From contig CM072891.1 in NCBI GenBank assembly GCA_037013685.1, forward strand, positions 19,382,501-19,446,500: DNA of 64,000 nt, read 5' to 3'. The notes beneath the pieces are model-generated. The model saw only the letters and a program-made list of their open reading frames with translations, did no database searches and was not told the DNA's origin. Source of the DNA: Acridotheres tristis. Taxonomy: Eukaryota > Chordata > Aves > Passeriformes > Sturnidae. The first letter of the stretch is position 1. Every line of letters starts with the position of its first letter. Positions 10,340 through 23,800 of this stretch are shown one piece after another. A program made the position numbers and the translations under genes.

Positions 10340-13300
10340 AGCAGTTCATTGTCTCCTGTCACAGAGGGCTTTGCCCTGAGGGCTTATAAGTGCCAGCCTT
10401 CTTGTAACAAAGCTATTCAAGTAAAAAGATTATTTTTTCTTGGATGAATCTGCTCTTTCTGTAATTAACTTTTCCTTTTGGACATAGGAAAAAATTTTGA
10501 GTTAGATTGATACCTATATGCAGGAGGAGTATGAGGGGAATGCATGAGCACACAAAAACATCAATCCATAGGAAATGCATAAGTGCTCCATACCTTGCTG
10601 AGTGTAATTTAAAATAACATTGCCCTCACTATAATTCATCTCATTGTTCCAGTGAAGCAGACTAGCGTGGGGTCAGATTAATAATTTAGACAGTCTTACC
10701 CCTCAGCTTTCTTCCTCTTCAACAGAAGGGTTAGGATTTAGCAGGACACCATTGTTGCAGCTTTTGAAGACTTTAATTGGTGTTTCAAAGGGTATAACCT
10801 CATTCACTCACAGAGCATTTTTCATTCTTTTTTTCTTCTCTTCCTTAGTTGATACATTCAGGTTTGCTTGTTTTTCAGGATTTTTTTTCCCCAAAAATAT
10901 TTGTAAGTAGTTTGACGTACAAAGGAATTAGAAGAAATCTCTGCTGTCATCTATCATTCATTCAAGTCCAAAGCCAGTCGAAATAGCTTAGAGCACTTCT
11001 TTTGTTTTATGCAGAACTGAATTTCTCAACATTTCAAGAAGCAATGGTTGGAGACACATAACCTTGTCTTTGATTCAGTCTTTTCTGGCACCTCTGTTTC
11101 ATTCCTGCTTGTCACCTTTCTGTAGTTTTATTGCAATATCTGAATGGAACCTTTGCTATTTGCCCTATTCCAAACATCTCTTGAGCAGAGAACAAGTAAA
11201 GAACACTCTCTATGATATTGTGATAAAAATATTTTGAAATGGCTTCATGCAATGAACGAAATAAAACTTGAACAAAGATCCACTGACTTGAAAACAGAAA
11301 ACCAAATTCAGTTATGTGAGTTAATATCTTTTCATTGATTTCAGACATATAATCCGTGGCCTTATGTCATTAACAGTCTTTCACTTTAATGTAGATTTAC
11401 ATTTGTAAGGTAGACCATCCTTACAGCACCCTGGAATCTGTTATCCTATTAAAATTCAGTATGGTGCTGGATGTCTGCTTTCTGATGTTTGCAACATAAA
11501 GCAACAGTTTACATACTCTGACCACTACAGTCCTGCTCTACTACTCTAACCTTAGTCCTGAGTTTATTGAAAAAAAAAATTGATTTCTAAAAACTGGGAT
11601 TTAAAAGTGTAAATTAATTTACACTACTCCTCACTTTATTGGGGAAGCATAATAACAACATATATGGATTTTGGGGAAATTTTCATCCCTTTGCATCTTG
11701 GTATCATAATCTATTCCTAGTTTCAACAGTCAGAATAATCTAGGTACCAAGCAGTGCTCCAGTATTCAAAATGTGATGGACCTTCCAAATTGAAAGAATA
11801 ATTCCAGCTTTTGTACCTTGCTGTACTGAACCTTAATAGTAGATGTGGGTATAAGCTAACAGCTGATTATCCAAAATTAATGATCAAATGTAAAAAATGC
11901 CTTTTGACACGTGTCTTCATCTTTCTTCTGAGAATCTGAGTTCTCTGAGTTCCATAATGATTTGCACTTTACAGTCCCCAGTTTCAAACCTTAATTGTAA
12001 ATTTTTGAGCATAAATCCAATTTACTTTAGCTGACCCAAATTTCTTATTAAAATCTGCTGAAATCAACTCTCCATGTATGATTTTGTATCATGTAAAGGG
12101 AAAGCATCACTTCAGGTTTGTAGTTCTTACTTTCCAAAATCCCAGTGCTTACCCTAGGATTTAGTATAACAGTAGTTGTTGCTACTTGAAAATCAGTGAC
12201 AAGGCATTCAGTCAGAATACCCACTTCTAATTTCTCTCTTCTGTCCCTTGGGTAGTTGAGCAATAAAAATGCCATGGGAGCGTCCCTTGTGATATGGAAT
12301 CCCAACCACAGCAGCTACTGAAATCTCCCTATGCTGGTATTTGGTTTTCTGTCACAACCCTGGAACAATGTGTCAGTTTTCTCTACCATCCTAAGCACTT
12401 AGAGTTTGCAGTTCTGCCAGTTTTTAGCTGAGAAAACTGATGGATTTGTACCATACCTTTCTGGATAAGGAAACAGTTTTCTGTGGTGTACGTGGAGCTG
12501 AATTTTTTCATATTCTTTTAATAGAATATTTATGCAAATTACTGGATCAGGAAACAGGTCAGCATAACCCAATAAATACTGTTCTTGGGTTTGTTCTAAA
12601 AGAAATCATTTAAATTATAGAAACGTGATTAGTGCATGTAGATTGCTTACACAGATGGGGTTAGTAATGAACCCCTGGGAAGCAGCCTTGGATTCCTTTG
12701 CAGCAGTTGTATGTGAAAGGTGAGGAAATGTGGAGTAGTAATGTTAACTCTGTTCTTCCTCTGCTTACCAGCCCAGTTCTTGCCATGCTCTCTCCCCTTT
12801 GATGTCATTGATGTCTCATTGTCTCTCAATTTCCTTCTCCCCCAAACCCAAATTTAGTGTTTTTCTCCTTGGCTTTCACCAGGTATCATTGTCATCTATA
12901 TTTCACTCACTTCTTTCTATCCTTACTCTAAACATTTTCTCTGCTCAGCCACCCCACCAACTCCATCCCTGTCCTTCCAAAGAGCTGGACAGGAAGGCAG
13001 GAAGGTAATGAATTCTTCTAACAGCTGCTGCTGCCAGAGATTTGAACTTGTGAAGAAATGAATGCCTTCTGATAGGGCTTAGGGAGAGAGCTGCTGGGTG
13101 CCAGGACATGGGAATGAGTGGAAGAGAGTTCCCTGCCTAGTGTGGAAAGGCAGGAGAGGTCAAAGTTTATGACAGAGGTGAAATCAAGCTTACAGTCTGT
13201 CCTGTGCACCATGGTAGTGTTGGTCATGTATTAGAAAAGGGACCCTGCTTTCAGTATCAGCCATAGTTCACTTGTATCAAGCCTTTTGAACAGTATAGGA

Positions 13301-14160
13301 GTCCTCCCTTTGTTGGCAGCAGTCCTTGATGACATCTATGGCAGGATTGCTTTGGATTCTGGTGGTGTCATAATTTTAAAATTTTGTGGTCATTTTTAAG
13401 AGAGCAGACAGCCTCAGATTTTAAAATTTGTATATTAAGTGAGGTTGGTTGAGGGCAGCAGTGGCTTAGACTATCCATCATCAAAGAAAACTTTGCTTTG
13501 GGAGGGAGGCCACTGATTCAGAAGGCAGCACTTTACACAGATTCAGTGTGACAATCTGATACAGGAGCCACAGAACTTCGAATGACAGGTTGAGCCGAGG
13601 CTCTGTCTATTCATGGGTATCAAAAGGTAGTGTAACCTTGCTGTTGAGTTACTGCCTTCAGTGTCCAAAGAGAGCCTGTTACACCTTGTCAGAGTTTCCT
13701 GTGTGTAGGAGCCTTTGATGCCAGTTTTAAAATGACTGTGTTGTGTTGTGGCACAGTTGAAGAGCTGCCATGCTTCATCCCAGTGATGGGAAGGGGTTGT
13801 TGGCTGGGGAATTGTATGTGTAGTGGCTGATAAACTAGTATGTTAATCCTATTAATGCTTGTGTGAATCCACTAATTCTGACAGCGTTGCACTGTGACAC
13901 AGTAACAGGATTGTATGGCTGATGCAGGTCCATAGCTCGGAGTGAACTCTGTCATATCTTCAAAAGGTTGGTGCTATGATTAGCAGTTCCTTAAATGTTT
14001 GTCTAGAAATTGTACAATAATTGTGGTTCTCCTGAGGTTGCAGATCCTGTCTCACATGTTTTCTGCAAAAAGAGCTGGATTGAAAACCCAAGAACAGAGT
14101 CTTAAATGGAGTCAAGGATCTGTTTTGGTAGCAGCTCAGCAGGGGAGTTTACAGCACCCT
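10340..14160. other. Unique DNA, no gene seen
   Basis: No recognised repeat or supported exon. A 20-bp perfect palindrome lies at 11606-11625 (separate entry). Open frames are 85 codons or fewer. Confidence 0.5.
11606..11625. repeat. Perfect 20-bp palindrome
   Basis: AGTGTAAATTAATTTACACT equals its own reverse complement with no spacer. It could be a dimeric transcription-factor site or the centre of a decayed palindromic transposon. Immediate flanks do not extend the symmetry. Confidence 0.85.
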
Positions 14161-14161
14161 C

Positions 14162-14290
14162 AATAATAGCAACAATAATAATTCTTCACACTTGCATTAA
14201 CATTTTTATCTTTAGTTTTTGAAGAGTTGTATGAAGATAATACATTCTCCATTTTACAAATGCAAGACTAGAAAGCTTAATTCTTGAAGG
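14162..14290 (+). repeat. MIR SINE (5' and central part)
   Basis: AATAATAATTCTTCACACTT, then CATTTTTATCTTTAG, then CATTCTCCATTTTACAAATG, correspond in order to the MIR 5' half ('AATAATACTTAGCACTT', 'TTTCATCTTTAAAG', 'ATTATCCCCATTTTACAGATG'). The copy is diverged and ends near the GAAACTGAGGC region, here GACTAGAAAGC. Confidence 0.68.
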
Positions 14291-15842
14291 TAAGACTGAC
14301 TCAACTAGAGAGACCTTGGCGGAAGAAGTATTATTCAAAAAATTCCCTTCTGTCACTTTGTATTTTCCCTCACTCTATAAAATATGCTTTTAGCCTTCTC
14401 AAGTCTAATTATGCATTCTCTCCACACCCAGGTGTGTGTCACAGGTGGTCTAAGCTGGTGTAATTTCTCTGAAGTTGGTGGTTCTGCCTCTACCACTTAT
14501 CTCTTGTCTGTGTTTTTCAGAAAACTTTCCTCAAGGTAATTTCTATTTCATTTGTGTGTTTATTTTGGCACCATTTTTGTGCTTCCTCTCTGCTAGTACT
14601 GTTTGAACAGCTTGGAAGGATGGATTTTGTTTAGGTTCAAGAATCCCCTCAGTATTTGTTTTAGAGGAAGGGAACCTGTGGGCACGCTGCCTTTGAATTG
14701 GTCCTTGCAACCATCTCAGCAGGAACACGTGCCTTGTATCCCTTTTCTTGCCTCTGCGAGCTCCTACAGAAAGGATCCCGTTTGTTTCCCCCTCTCATGT
14801 CTGTGTGTCATGTTCCTGGTGCAAATGCAGATGGTTGATTAGTTAGTACTGCCAGGCTTTCCAAAGACTTCTTGGGATTTCACGTGGCTTTGAATGCTAA
14901 TAAAAGATTTGTTGTTTCATTTCTGAGTCTTGTAAGTAAACATTTCCACCGTGCATGCACTCAGAGGAGGAAGCTGCTAATTATGTTTGTGCCCCTCTCT
15001 CCCTGCTGGTACCTGTTTCTCCCTCATGGTTAGGGGCTGTTGACACAGCACCAGTCGTTCATCGTGCTTGGGGATGGATTCATACATCTCTGGTTAGGTG
15101 GTGGAGATAGAAGCACAGAAACAGGAAAGAGTATTTTCTGTCAGCAATGGAAACAGAACATTGTCACAGAAGTGTTCTCTTTTTATACCAGGCCTCACTA
15201 GCTGTTGCCATTTGAAACAGTTGTTTTAGCATAATCCAAAATTCAGAATACTGTAGTAACATTCTTAGCTATTCTTACTGCTTAATCTTTTCATCAAGCT
15301 AAGATAACCAGTAGTGAAGAATGAAATAGGAACCTGTGCCTTCTGTGTCTCCCTGTAATCTTTGATCTGGAAAGAGATTATGCAACAAAACCTTAATTCT
15401 TTAATTTCCAGTTCTCAGATAGATAGAATTTAATTTCCCTCCTATTGTCTCTCTGCCACCTTATCTTCACACGTCTTGTAGTAAGTTGTTAGGCTGCCCA
15501 GATTTTCATACTGGCATGTTGCCAATCACATGAATAGCCTTTGTATCTTTGAAGCCAAGAGGGTCCAGAGAAAAAAAGGTAAATATTCCAAGAATGTTTG
15601 ATATATGGACAAGCTATGAAGCACTGTGGCAGCAGAAACATGTACTGAGCTACTTCCAGCTCATTAAAGCTGTTCCAGTGAGACAAGGGGTCTTCTAATA
15701 TCCTACTGACATTAGAAATGTGCTTCAGTACTTCACACAGAGAGTTCCTAAATATAGTCAGAACAATGACTTTAATAGTAATACTTTCATGTAGCAGCTG
15801 TAAGAGGTAGATCTCAAAGCATTCAATATGTAAAGCAAACAG
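14291..15842. other. Unique DNA, no gene seen
   Basis: The longest frame is 121 codons on the minus strand (15489-15854). It runs into the adjacent MIR, which argues against it being a host exon. Nothing else was recognised. Confidence 0.5.
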
Positions 15843-15977
15843 TGTTAATTCCATTCTGCAGACAGGAGAACTGATTTAGGCTGTGGAGGTGAAGTGAATT
15901 TCAAACATGATGCAGCAGGCCATGGACACAAAAGCTTAGGTCTCAAGTCTAGTGCCCAGTGACATTGCCATGTTGCT
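15843..15977 (+). repeat. MIR SINE (3' half)
   Basis: CCATTCTGCAGACAGGAGAA, GGAGGTGAAGTGAATTTCAA, GATGCAGCAGGCCA, then TTAGGTCTCAAGTCTAGTGC and CATTGCCATGTTGC follow the MIR order 'CCATTTTACAGATGAGGAAAC', 'GAGAGGTTAAGTGACTTGCC', 'CACACAGCAGG', 'AGGTCTCCTGACTCCCAGTCCAGTGC', 'CACTACACCATGCTGCC'. This is a clear old copy. Confidence 0.8.
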
Positions 15978-15989
15978 GTTATAAAGGAC

Positions 15990-16868
15990 ATTCTACTGTA
16001 GCTTGCATATGTGTGTTCTTGACCACGATCACAGCCAGGTCAGTTGTCCAGCCCCTTCCAATACTTCCAGTTTGGAATTGGGCTGGATAAGTGTCTCTCA
16101 GCATTGCTCATGAAGCTGTTGTGTACCAAGGCTCTGTCCCAGATTCCAGGATACAGGCACATGACTCCACAGAGATCAACAGCCATTGTACCTCGGCCTA
16201 AAAATTCTCTGGATTTGGCCCATCCTCTTTAGTAGCAGAGCAGTGCTGCTGCTTGCTCTGTCAGCCAAAAGTGTCTGTGCAGCATGTGAGGAATGGCAGT
16301 CTTCCAGTGCTTCAGCAAGGCTGGACAATGTGCTATTAAACTGAGTGTATCAAATAGTAGGAGGAACACAGTCCTTAAAGGGCAGAGTGCAGACACATTA
16401 TAAAGTGATCTATTTCTATCAGAGGGCTACACCTGGAACAATAATTCTGCAGGTTACCAGTAATGGCTGCTCTGCTATTAAAGGCATGTGATAGAGATTG
16501 ATTCTGCACTAATAATTTCCTCTAATCACTTAATCAAAATTCTGTCCCATGCATCTTTCCTTTTGTATGTTTTAAAAGATCGTGGTTGAATTTTGTTGTC
16601 TGAGGGTTAATTCCAAGTGAAAAATATTTACTGTAGATCCTTGCAAGGTCAGGCTTATAGAACTGCAGGTAAATACTGTCCAAGTTCCTCAGTTTGCTCT
16701 TCTTTGGAATGAGTACTGCCTCCTGTACCTGTAGAATACCTCCTGGTTATCCCATCTGCTACAGAGCCTTTCTGCTCTGTAGCAATAACGAGTTCTCACT
16801 CTGATGTATATAGTGCTTCTATGGGAAAGAAATACCTATATTTCTATAATATCTGTATTTATATCTAT
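15990..16868. other. Unique DNA, no gene seen
   Basis: No recognised element until the CR1 tail. A TATA/TCTATA-rich low-complexity stretch lies at about 16832-16870, directly before that tail. Confidence 0.5.
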
Positions 16869-16869
16869 A

Positions 16870-16935
16870 TCCCCAAGGGGGAATTGGAGTAGATGACCTT
16901 AAAAAGTCTCTTCCAAGCTAAATCATCTATGATTT
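16870..16935 (+). repeat. CR1 LINE 3' tail (short)
   Basis: The end block 'GGAATTGGAGTAGATGACCT', then a TCTCTTCCAAGCTAAATCA stretch, then 'CTATGATTT', matches the terminal CR1 segment 'TTGGACTAGATGACCTT..AGGTCCCTTCCAACC..ATTCTATGATT'. Only the last 65 bp or so are recognisable, i.e. an extreme 5' truncation, which is usual for CR1. The plus orientation is set by the 3' tail. Confidence 0.8.
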
Positions 16936-16939
16936 GACC

Positions 16940-17767
16940 TCCCCTTCCAGTCTGCAAGATCAGATGAAACTGAATTGTTTCCCCATAGCAAATTTGAAAC
17001 CAAAGTTTCTATAACAAAAGATGTAAAAGAAAACATTTAGTTTTCAGATATTTCAGGGATTCTGCTTTTGTTATCACCAGTTTGTATTGGTGTAGGCAAT
17101 GCATGGTATGTTTGCAGTGCTGGTACACTCAGCATAGCTGCTGGGGCTTGTGGGGTGACCTGTTCTGTTTTCTCCTCTAAGCAGTTATAGCCTTATACAA
17201 ATGTGCCTGTTGCAGCCAGATAGATGGTGATGGCCCTGCAGAAGAGAATCACATGAAATAGGTTGCTCTTGGCAAAGGAATACAGAAGGTGTCAGTTCTT
17301 TCAGAAGATTACATGAGACTGTCTAATCAAGGAGAGCAGAGCAGAGTTAGCCTTACTGGTAGGTCCTTTCATGCAGTTATATTTTTATAATGATGTTATT
17401 TGCAATGCAAAAAGCCTGATAGTGTTGGAATAAATCTCTCTTGACCAGTCAAAGATTATTGCTTGTTTCTTATAGTTAATAGGGTGGACAAAAGTAACTA
17501 ATCATCAAACTAAGCTGAGTCTAATGCCAGTGCTTTAAATTAAATTACATAAAGTTTTGGTGGCATCATTGGACCTCTCTCCAAGCTTTTGTGCATAAGG
17601 TGCTGCCTGCTCAAATAAAGTGACAATTTCAGAAAAAGAAACCAGTACTTAGGTGCTTACCCAGGAAGAAATATGAAGCCCTGTAAGAGCCAAAGCAAGA
17701 GGCTTCACTGTGAAAGAACATTTCAGACTGTCACAATGTGTGTAGTGGCTGCAGAGATACCTGGTGG
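16940..17767. other. Unique DNA between two CR1 tails
   Basis: No gene or other repeat was recognised in this stretch. It separates two CR1 3' tails of the same orientation. Confidence 0.45.
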
Positions 17768-17856
17768 GAAAATCTGGTCTAGTGGAAGGCAGGGGTGGCT
17801 GGAGCTAAAGGATCTTTGTGGTCCCTTCCAAGCCAAACCATTCTTTGATTCTGTCA
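17768..17856 (+). repeat. CR1 LINE 3' tail
   Basis: 'ATCTGGTCTAGTGGAAGGC' followed by AGGGGTGGCTGGAGC, GATCTTTGTGGTCCCTTCCA and AGCCAAACCATTC..TTGATTCTG reproduces the 3' end of the avian CR1 group with 'CTGGTCTAGTGGAAGG..GGGGTTGGAAC..GATCTTTAAGGTCCCTTCCAACCCAAACCATTCTATGATTCTATG'. The copy is moderately diverged and 5'-truncated to about 90 bp. Confidence 0.93.
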
Positions 17857-20800
17857 ATCTGTTCTATGCTGTGTGTTGGGTTATGGTAGGGTAGAAAGGA
17901 GTTTATGCAATTCCCTTCAGGAAGGAGGAATAGGTCAGCACTAGAAAGCTCTTCTGGTGAATTAATGAGAGGATGGGGCAGGGTGGGAGAGAGGCAAATG
18001 GCTTGGAATGAGAAATGCAAATCAGGTTTGAAAACAAAATTAAGAAAGGAGGAATAAAAACAAGGCAGAAGCCATTGGGGGATTGTGTGCTGCATTTTCT
18101 GTATCTGTTGGAGTATTAAACATCTTCAGGCCACACTAATGATGTTGATAACAAGCCTGATCTTTTGATGTTTTCTGAAAACATCAAAGTGAAGGTCCTA
18201 GAAGGTTTCAGTTCATCAAAATCCCAGACAAAAAGAACTTTTTTTTTGCTTTGGTTAATAGGTATTGATATTTTATTACTCTTAATTTTATGTTTCCTGA
18301 GGCTTTGGGAAAAGGAAGGAGGAGATAGAAGAAAAATAAGCGAGAGTTTTGAAGTAGGCATGAATGGAGCTGAAATGCAATTCAGAATAACGCTTCAGAG
18401 AACAGTTAAAATCCTTCAAAATAATTTTTGTCGGTTCTGATTTGTGTAGAGAAGGCAGAAACCATCTTCCATGGCTCTGTGTTTTAGTGAGGAGAGCTTT
18501 GTCAGTTAGGAACATCAATAGATCTCGGCGGCTTATAAAAAAAGGAATTTTTTTGCAGTTACTTTGTGATATCTACCATCCTTTTCCATTACTAAGAGCA
18601 AGGAAGACCCCTTCACTTCAGTGCTCAAGCAGTTTTAAGTTCTGGCTCCTGTACTCCTCCTGGAAGGACTACTTCCAAAGTAGATTCAGGTGTCCAGCAC
18701 TGACACTGTAACCTGCTCCTGTGTCAGGGCTGTAAAGAAGTTCTGTAGATTATAAAAGACTTGTAAAGGTGCTGGAATCAGGTAGTTGGGATATTTCTGT
18801 ACATTTCACTTTATTTTGGAAGCCATTGCTTCTAATGATGTGAAACACAGCCCCAGTACTTGTATTTCAAATACTTTTAGAACACTGGGAAAGTATCTTA
18901 AACTCAGATTTAGAAGACCACTGCTGTAAGTGAAATTGCTGGAAGAGCTTTTCCGAGAACTTCAAGTAGAATAGATTCACTCTTGGGTGCGTGAGGGAGA
19001 GTAACAGATAAATATTTTAACTGATCTTTCAGAACGTGAAGCCCGAGTTTGGTACCTTTGGATATTGGTGGTACTTATGTGACATCTGTCAGTTTTGAGT
19101 CAGGTATGCACCTGTTTGATCACAAGCACTCACTTGGGCTGTAGTGTTCTGGCAATAGGCATGGAGGAAAGAATTCAAATCTTTATGTGACTAGAGTTTG
19201 CTGTGTAGCAAAATGGTACTGAATAACCACTTCAGATGTCATTGCTTCTGTGCTCTCTGAAAATGGCTTTTGGTATTTTGACTTTGAGAGTTGTAGTGCA
19301 AATCAGACATTGTTTCAGGGAAACTAGAGTTGAAATATGTTAATTTATCTAGGCAAAGTCCTGCTCATGGAAGGCTATGTGCTGCAGTACGTTTTTGGGG
19401 TTGCTGTAGCAGCTCAGGGTGAAATGCCAACAGTCTGTCCTGGCGTGTGTGGAAGTTTAGAGGACTTCCTATCAGATTCAGTTTTTTCATGATGGCCTGC
19501 ATTGCCATGAGAATCCAAAAGCTCTATTAAGGATAATATGGTTGAGGAAGATGATAATCACTGCTGGCACTACAAAGGGGACTGACAGTTCAGCAAAATG
19601 CTCATTTCCTTGTATTTGGAAGCTGAGGGGCGCTTCTTACGTTTAGTGGTACAATTACATCTGGTATTTTCTTTTATTGTTTAATTTCACAGATTTAGAT
19701 GGACCTTGTGATGGACTGCCCTGCTCCAACAGCCCTTTCTGAAAAGGGATTTCTTCTGGTGCTTTGGAGTCCTTATGTTGTAGACTGTAGACACAGGGTG
19801 CAAGTCACCAAAGGGAAATCAAGAGCAATGTCTGTTGCACTTTCCAGAACCATGAAGGCAGTGGATTTAGGGCCACATTCTTGAACAGTGTACATCTATA
19901 TAACCCTGTGTGGAGAGGATGAGACCCAGCTTTGCTTTACTCTTTGACCAGAGTAGGAGGGAACTGTGGTTCTCATCCGTACTCTGACAGCCTGTGTCTG
20001 TGAAGGTCACAGCAGTACAATGTTTAGCCAAGTTAACAGAATTTAGTTCTTAATCTTTAGGGTAGGAACTAGCACCAGATGGAAGCCTAGGATTGCTGTA
20101 CAGGATAGGAAGTTACATAGCAGAAATTTTACCACGGACTCTCCTTTCTGCCCTCCTTTTTGCAAACTTACTACCCCTATATATGTGTGGTTGGTGGCAG
20201 TAAGCACTCCTACATGGAGATGTAAATAATCACATTGCAAAGCTCTGCTCTTACCTCTTCCTTAAGTATGAAAAACAAAGACTAGTCTCCTCTATTCCTC
20301 TATCAAAATGAATCACTTTTTTTTCTTCACATTAACAGCTGGTGTATTGTTTCAAATTTATTCTTGACTTTGCTGTGTTGCCACAGCTTATCCATTCTAT
20401 TCTGATGCTGTTAAACTGTGATATGTACTACAATCAAATTTATTCAGTCCTGTCCTCTAGCATCTTTCCTTCTGCCTCTGCCATCTTTTCAAAATGCAGG
20501 CAGCCTTAACCAAGCTCGCTTTAATCCATCTAGTCTGACCACGAAGTCACACTGCCCACACTGCTGTGCTGATTTGTGTTCTCCTATCTGATAGCAGTGT
20601 GGACTGGGCTGGCTGAGTCTGCTCATCATCCCACAGTTGCTTTGAGCGGCCTGCTGCTTCCCACAGCATGAGGAACTTCTTTTCTCCATCAGATACTGCT
20701 TAAAACTCGGGACTGTAAAGAACCTCCTGTTGTGGCTCTGCAGCCTGAAGCTGATAATTTCATGCTGGGTCTCTAATTTTCTTAACTGCAAAAGAGGGTG

Positions 20801-23800
20801 TGGGCTTTGTCTTCCTGTGAATGTGTCTGTACATAGCTAGGTGAGAACAGCGATAATGAAAAGTTCTCATGATGGAAATAGAAGCATTGTTGGCTGATCA
20901 CTGTCCAGTAATTTGCATTTGCTTTTCTTCTTGAGAAGTGCAAGAATATATTCACAGGCTCTAAAGGCCTATGGTTGTACAGGTGAGGTGGCTGCTTCCT
21001 TGCTGGAATCCCTCTCCATATGTGTTGATACTTTTTTGCTCTTTTGTTTAAATGCCATCCCATCAGCGGTGTTAAAGGAGACTGAACAAGCACTCAGCAC
21101 TGAAGATCCATAGTCATGGTTGGATACATAGATGATTGTGAGCATGACATTCAGAGATGAGTTTCAGAAAGAAGAAAAAGAGGGTTTAAAAACAAATAAG
21201 TAAGAGATGCTCTCCAGCAGTCCCAGACACATATCAGACAAGACACTTAAAATCACTGAGCTGTTAACAGCAAGTTTGCCTCACTTCATCAAATGCATCA
21301 AGCACAGTGCTTCTGAGAGAGAAAAGATCAAAACTCATACTGATCACCCAGTCGGAATTTCTTTCTCTTTCTGAGTGTTTTGTTGCTTTGTTTTCAGGGG
21401 TTGGATGGGGAGAGGGAGTGGTGTCTCTGCTGAAGGATGTTTTCATTTAGTGATTGACAAACACTCCCAAGTGAGAAACATTTAGCCGAGTTAACAGATT
21501 AAGGAGTTACAAGGTCAGGAAGCAGTGGTTTGCATTCCTGAAATCTTAGCATAAGGGAAGTTCTTACAGTGAGTGTAATCAAATGACTCAAAAGCTATTC
21601 CATGCATTTAGAAATACTGGGGTTTTTTTTCCCCAGAAGTGTTACAGCATCTGATAAGGTAGATGTAGTGTGTTTTAAAATAAAGAAGCAATAAAGGTGC
21701 CATTGGAACAGAAGAGGCAATCAGAAATAGACAGACCCCTCTGGATACCCTCTTGTATAACCTCTCTTGAGAGATTATCTCTTTTAGGTCTCTCTGAGGT
21801 GTCCATGGCACCTGCCTGTTCTTGCATAATTCAGCATTACAGTTCTTGTGATTTTTTTTGGTGCACTTAACTGGTTTGAGTACTAATAGAACTGTTTTCT
21901 TGTACCAGGAGAGAAACCAATGTTTGTCTGCTGGTTCTAGCTGTTGTTCATGTTCTATCATATAAAAGCAAGAAGGGGTTTAATGTAGTTGGAAGATCAC
22001 AGGCTTGAGTAAAAGGCATTTGGTTTCTCACATCACCTTCACATACAATTATTTGAAACTGTTCCTCACATAGAAGTTTGTTGATTGCATTTCGCAGAAG
22101 AAAGTAGGCAAAGACAATGTCCCTGAAGTGGATAATTCTCTCATAATCTGCCTACCGGTAATTTTAACTGTAAAGTTTCACCTTTCTTAAGGCTTATTAA
22201 GATGGTGAGGAAATCTTGACATAGAGAACTTCTTTAAAATACCCAATGTTTGTCATTGAAGAACTTAATTAGGCAAATCCAGATAGCTAAACTCTGAGGA
22301 ACAGCTTCTTTCAGCTGCCAACTTAACTCTGAGTATCTGCCTGCACTGGCAAAATTATAGGTCTGTTTTCTTCCTCACCTCTTCATAATCACAGAAATCT
22401 TTTCCTCACTGGTCTCTCTAAACACCTCTGTCACCTTGAATTTGGTCCATTTGTGCTAAAATATTCTCCATTGCTTGTAACTTTAATCATGTCATAGTCT
22501 CTTTGATTCTTCCTGTTACTGTGCTGTTTCACCATGCCAAATTCAAGCTTCTGGTTCTTACCATCAAAGCCCATTAGCTTGTCTTCTTTATTCTTCTCAC
22601 TCTCTCTCCCCCTCCTCTCCAGCCATCACTGTATTTATCTCTGTCTTCCCTGCCTGTGGCACAATGTCCTTTATGCACCTGACATCATCTCCCCTCCTTT
22701 AAGACATCCTTAGGAGTGACTCCTGTTCAGTGTCTGGAAGCAATCAGTTTGCTAATGATGGCCAGGTTTAGCAGCAGACTAGGGATTGCTAATGGTGTTT
22801 ATTTATTCATGCTCCTTGTGGAAGATAAAGCATCCAGTTAATTGTGATTAGCTGATCCAGATAACCTCATCCTTATTTTCATCTTTCTTTCCAGTCTCTA
22901 TCCAGGTCTTTTATTTTAATTTGTTTTGTGATTCAGTTCTGAAGTTTTAAAGTCAGTGGTTTGTCCTTTTCAGCTGCAGCTTGCATTGGGAGGGCCTCTT
23001 CACAATTAGGAAGCTTGAACTTAATGATATAAATGACAGCTAGTGCTACTACTGCACAGTTTTACCCTGGGATTTTGAAGAATCCTCAAGAATGTAGATA
23101 TGAATGTGATCTTTTGGAATCCTGAATAAACTGTAGCCATAATTGTTACATATAGTGGGATTTTTCTGGAGTTTTTCCAGTTTGTCAAGAGGACACTTGT
23201 GGAGTGTGCAAACAGTGTCATTTGGTGGAGAATGAAGTCAGTCCTTGCAGTAGAGGTGAGGCTGTAAGACAGCACTAGCAGTGCATGTTCTGCTCCAAGA
23301 AATGACATGGTTCAGCACTTCCTATAGGTAATGGAAACCAAAGGCTTGATTCCCTGATGGGTGTGCTGTGGTCACTGCTCATCAGCTACTTTGGATTCAG
23401 TTGGTTACAGTTTTACTATTCCATTTGAATCAGAATGAAATCAGGGAAATTCTAAATGTCTTAAACGGCAGTGCATGTGAAAGAGGTGCTGGAAGTGCAA
23501 ATCGAGGTCAGGGGTGTTGTATTTGATCACTGCTCAGAGCTTCCAACCCATCCGTTCTGCTTTCCATCACGTACCTTGCCCAGGTCAGCTGCAAGAGGTT
23601 TCTTGAAAGGGACCTCAAGAGATACCTGTTGCATCCTTCATCCACACCACCTCTGGCATGTTCTGAAACACCTCCCAACTGTGGAGATTCTGTGACTTTC
23701 CAGTATTCACCTGATCTCACCATTCGTTTGCTGCACTGTGATTTTCCTGCTGCAATTTAGAAATATAAAAGAAGCCTAAAAGTGGTTGGTTTTTTGGGTT

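Noticed and set aside
20023..21498. Near-identical 18-mers TTTAGCC(A/G)AGTTAACAGA at 20023 and 21481
   Set aside because: A 17/18 match between two sites is expected by chance in a window this size, and flanks do not align.
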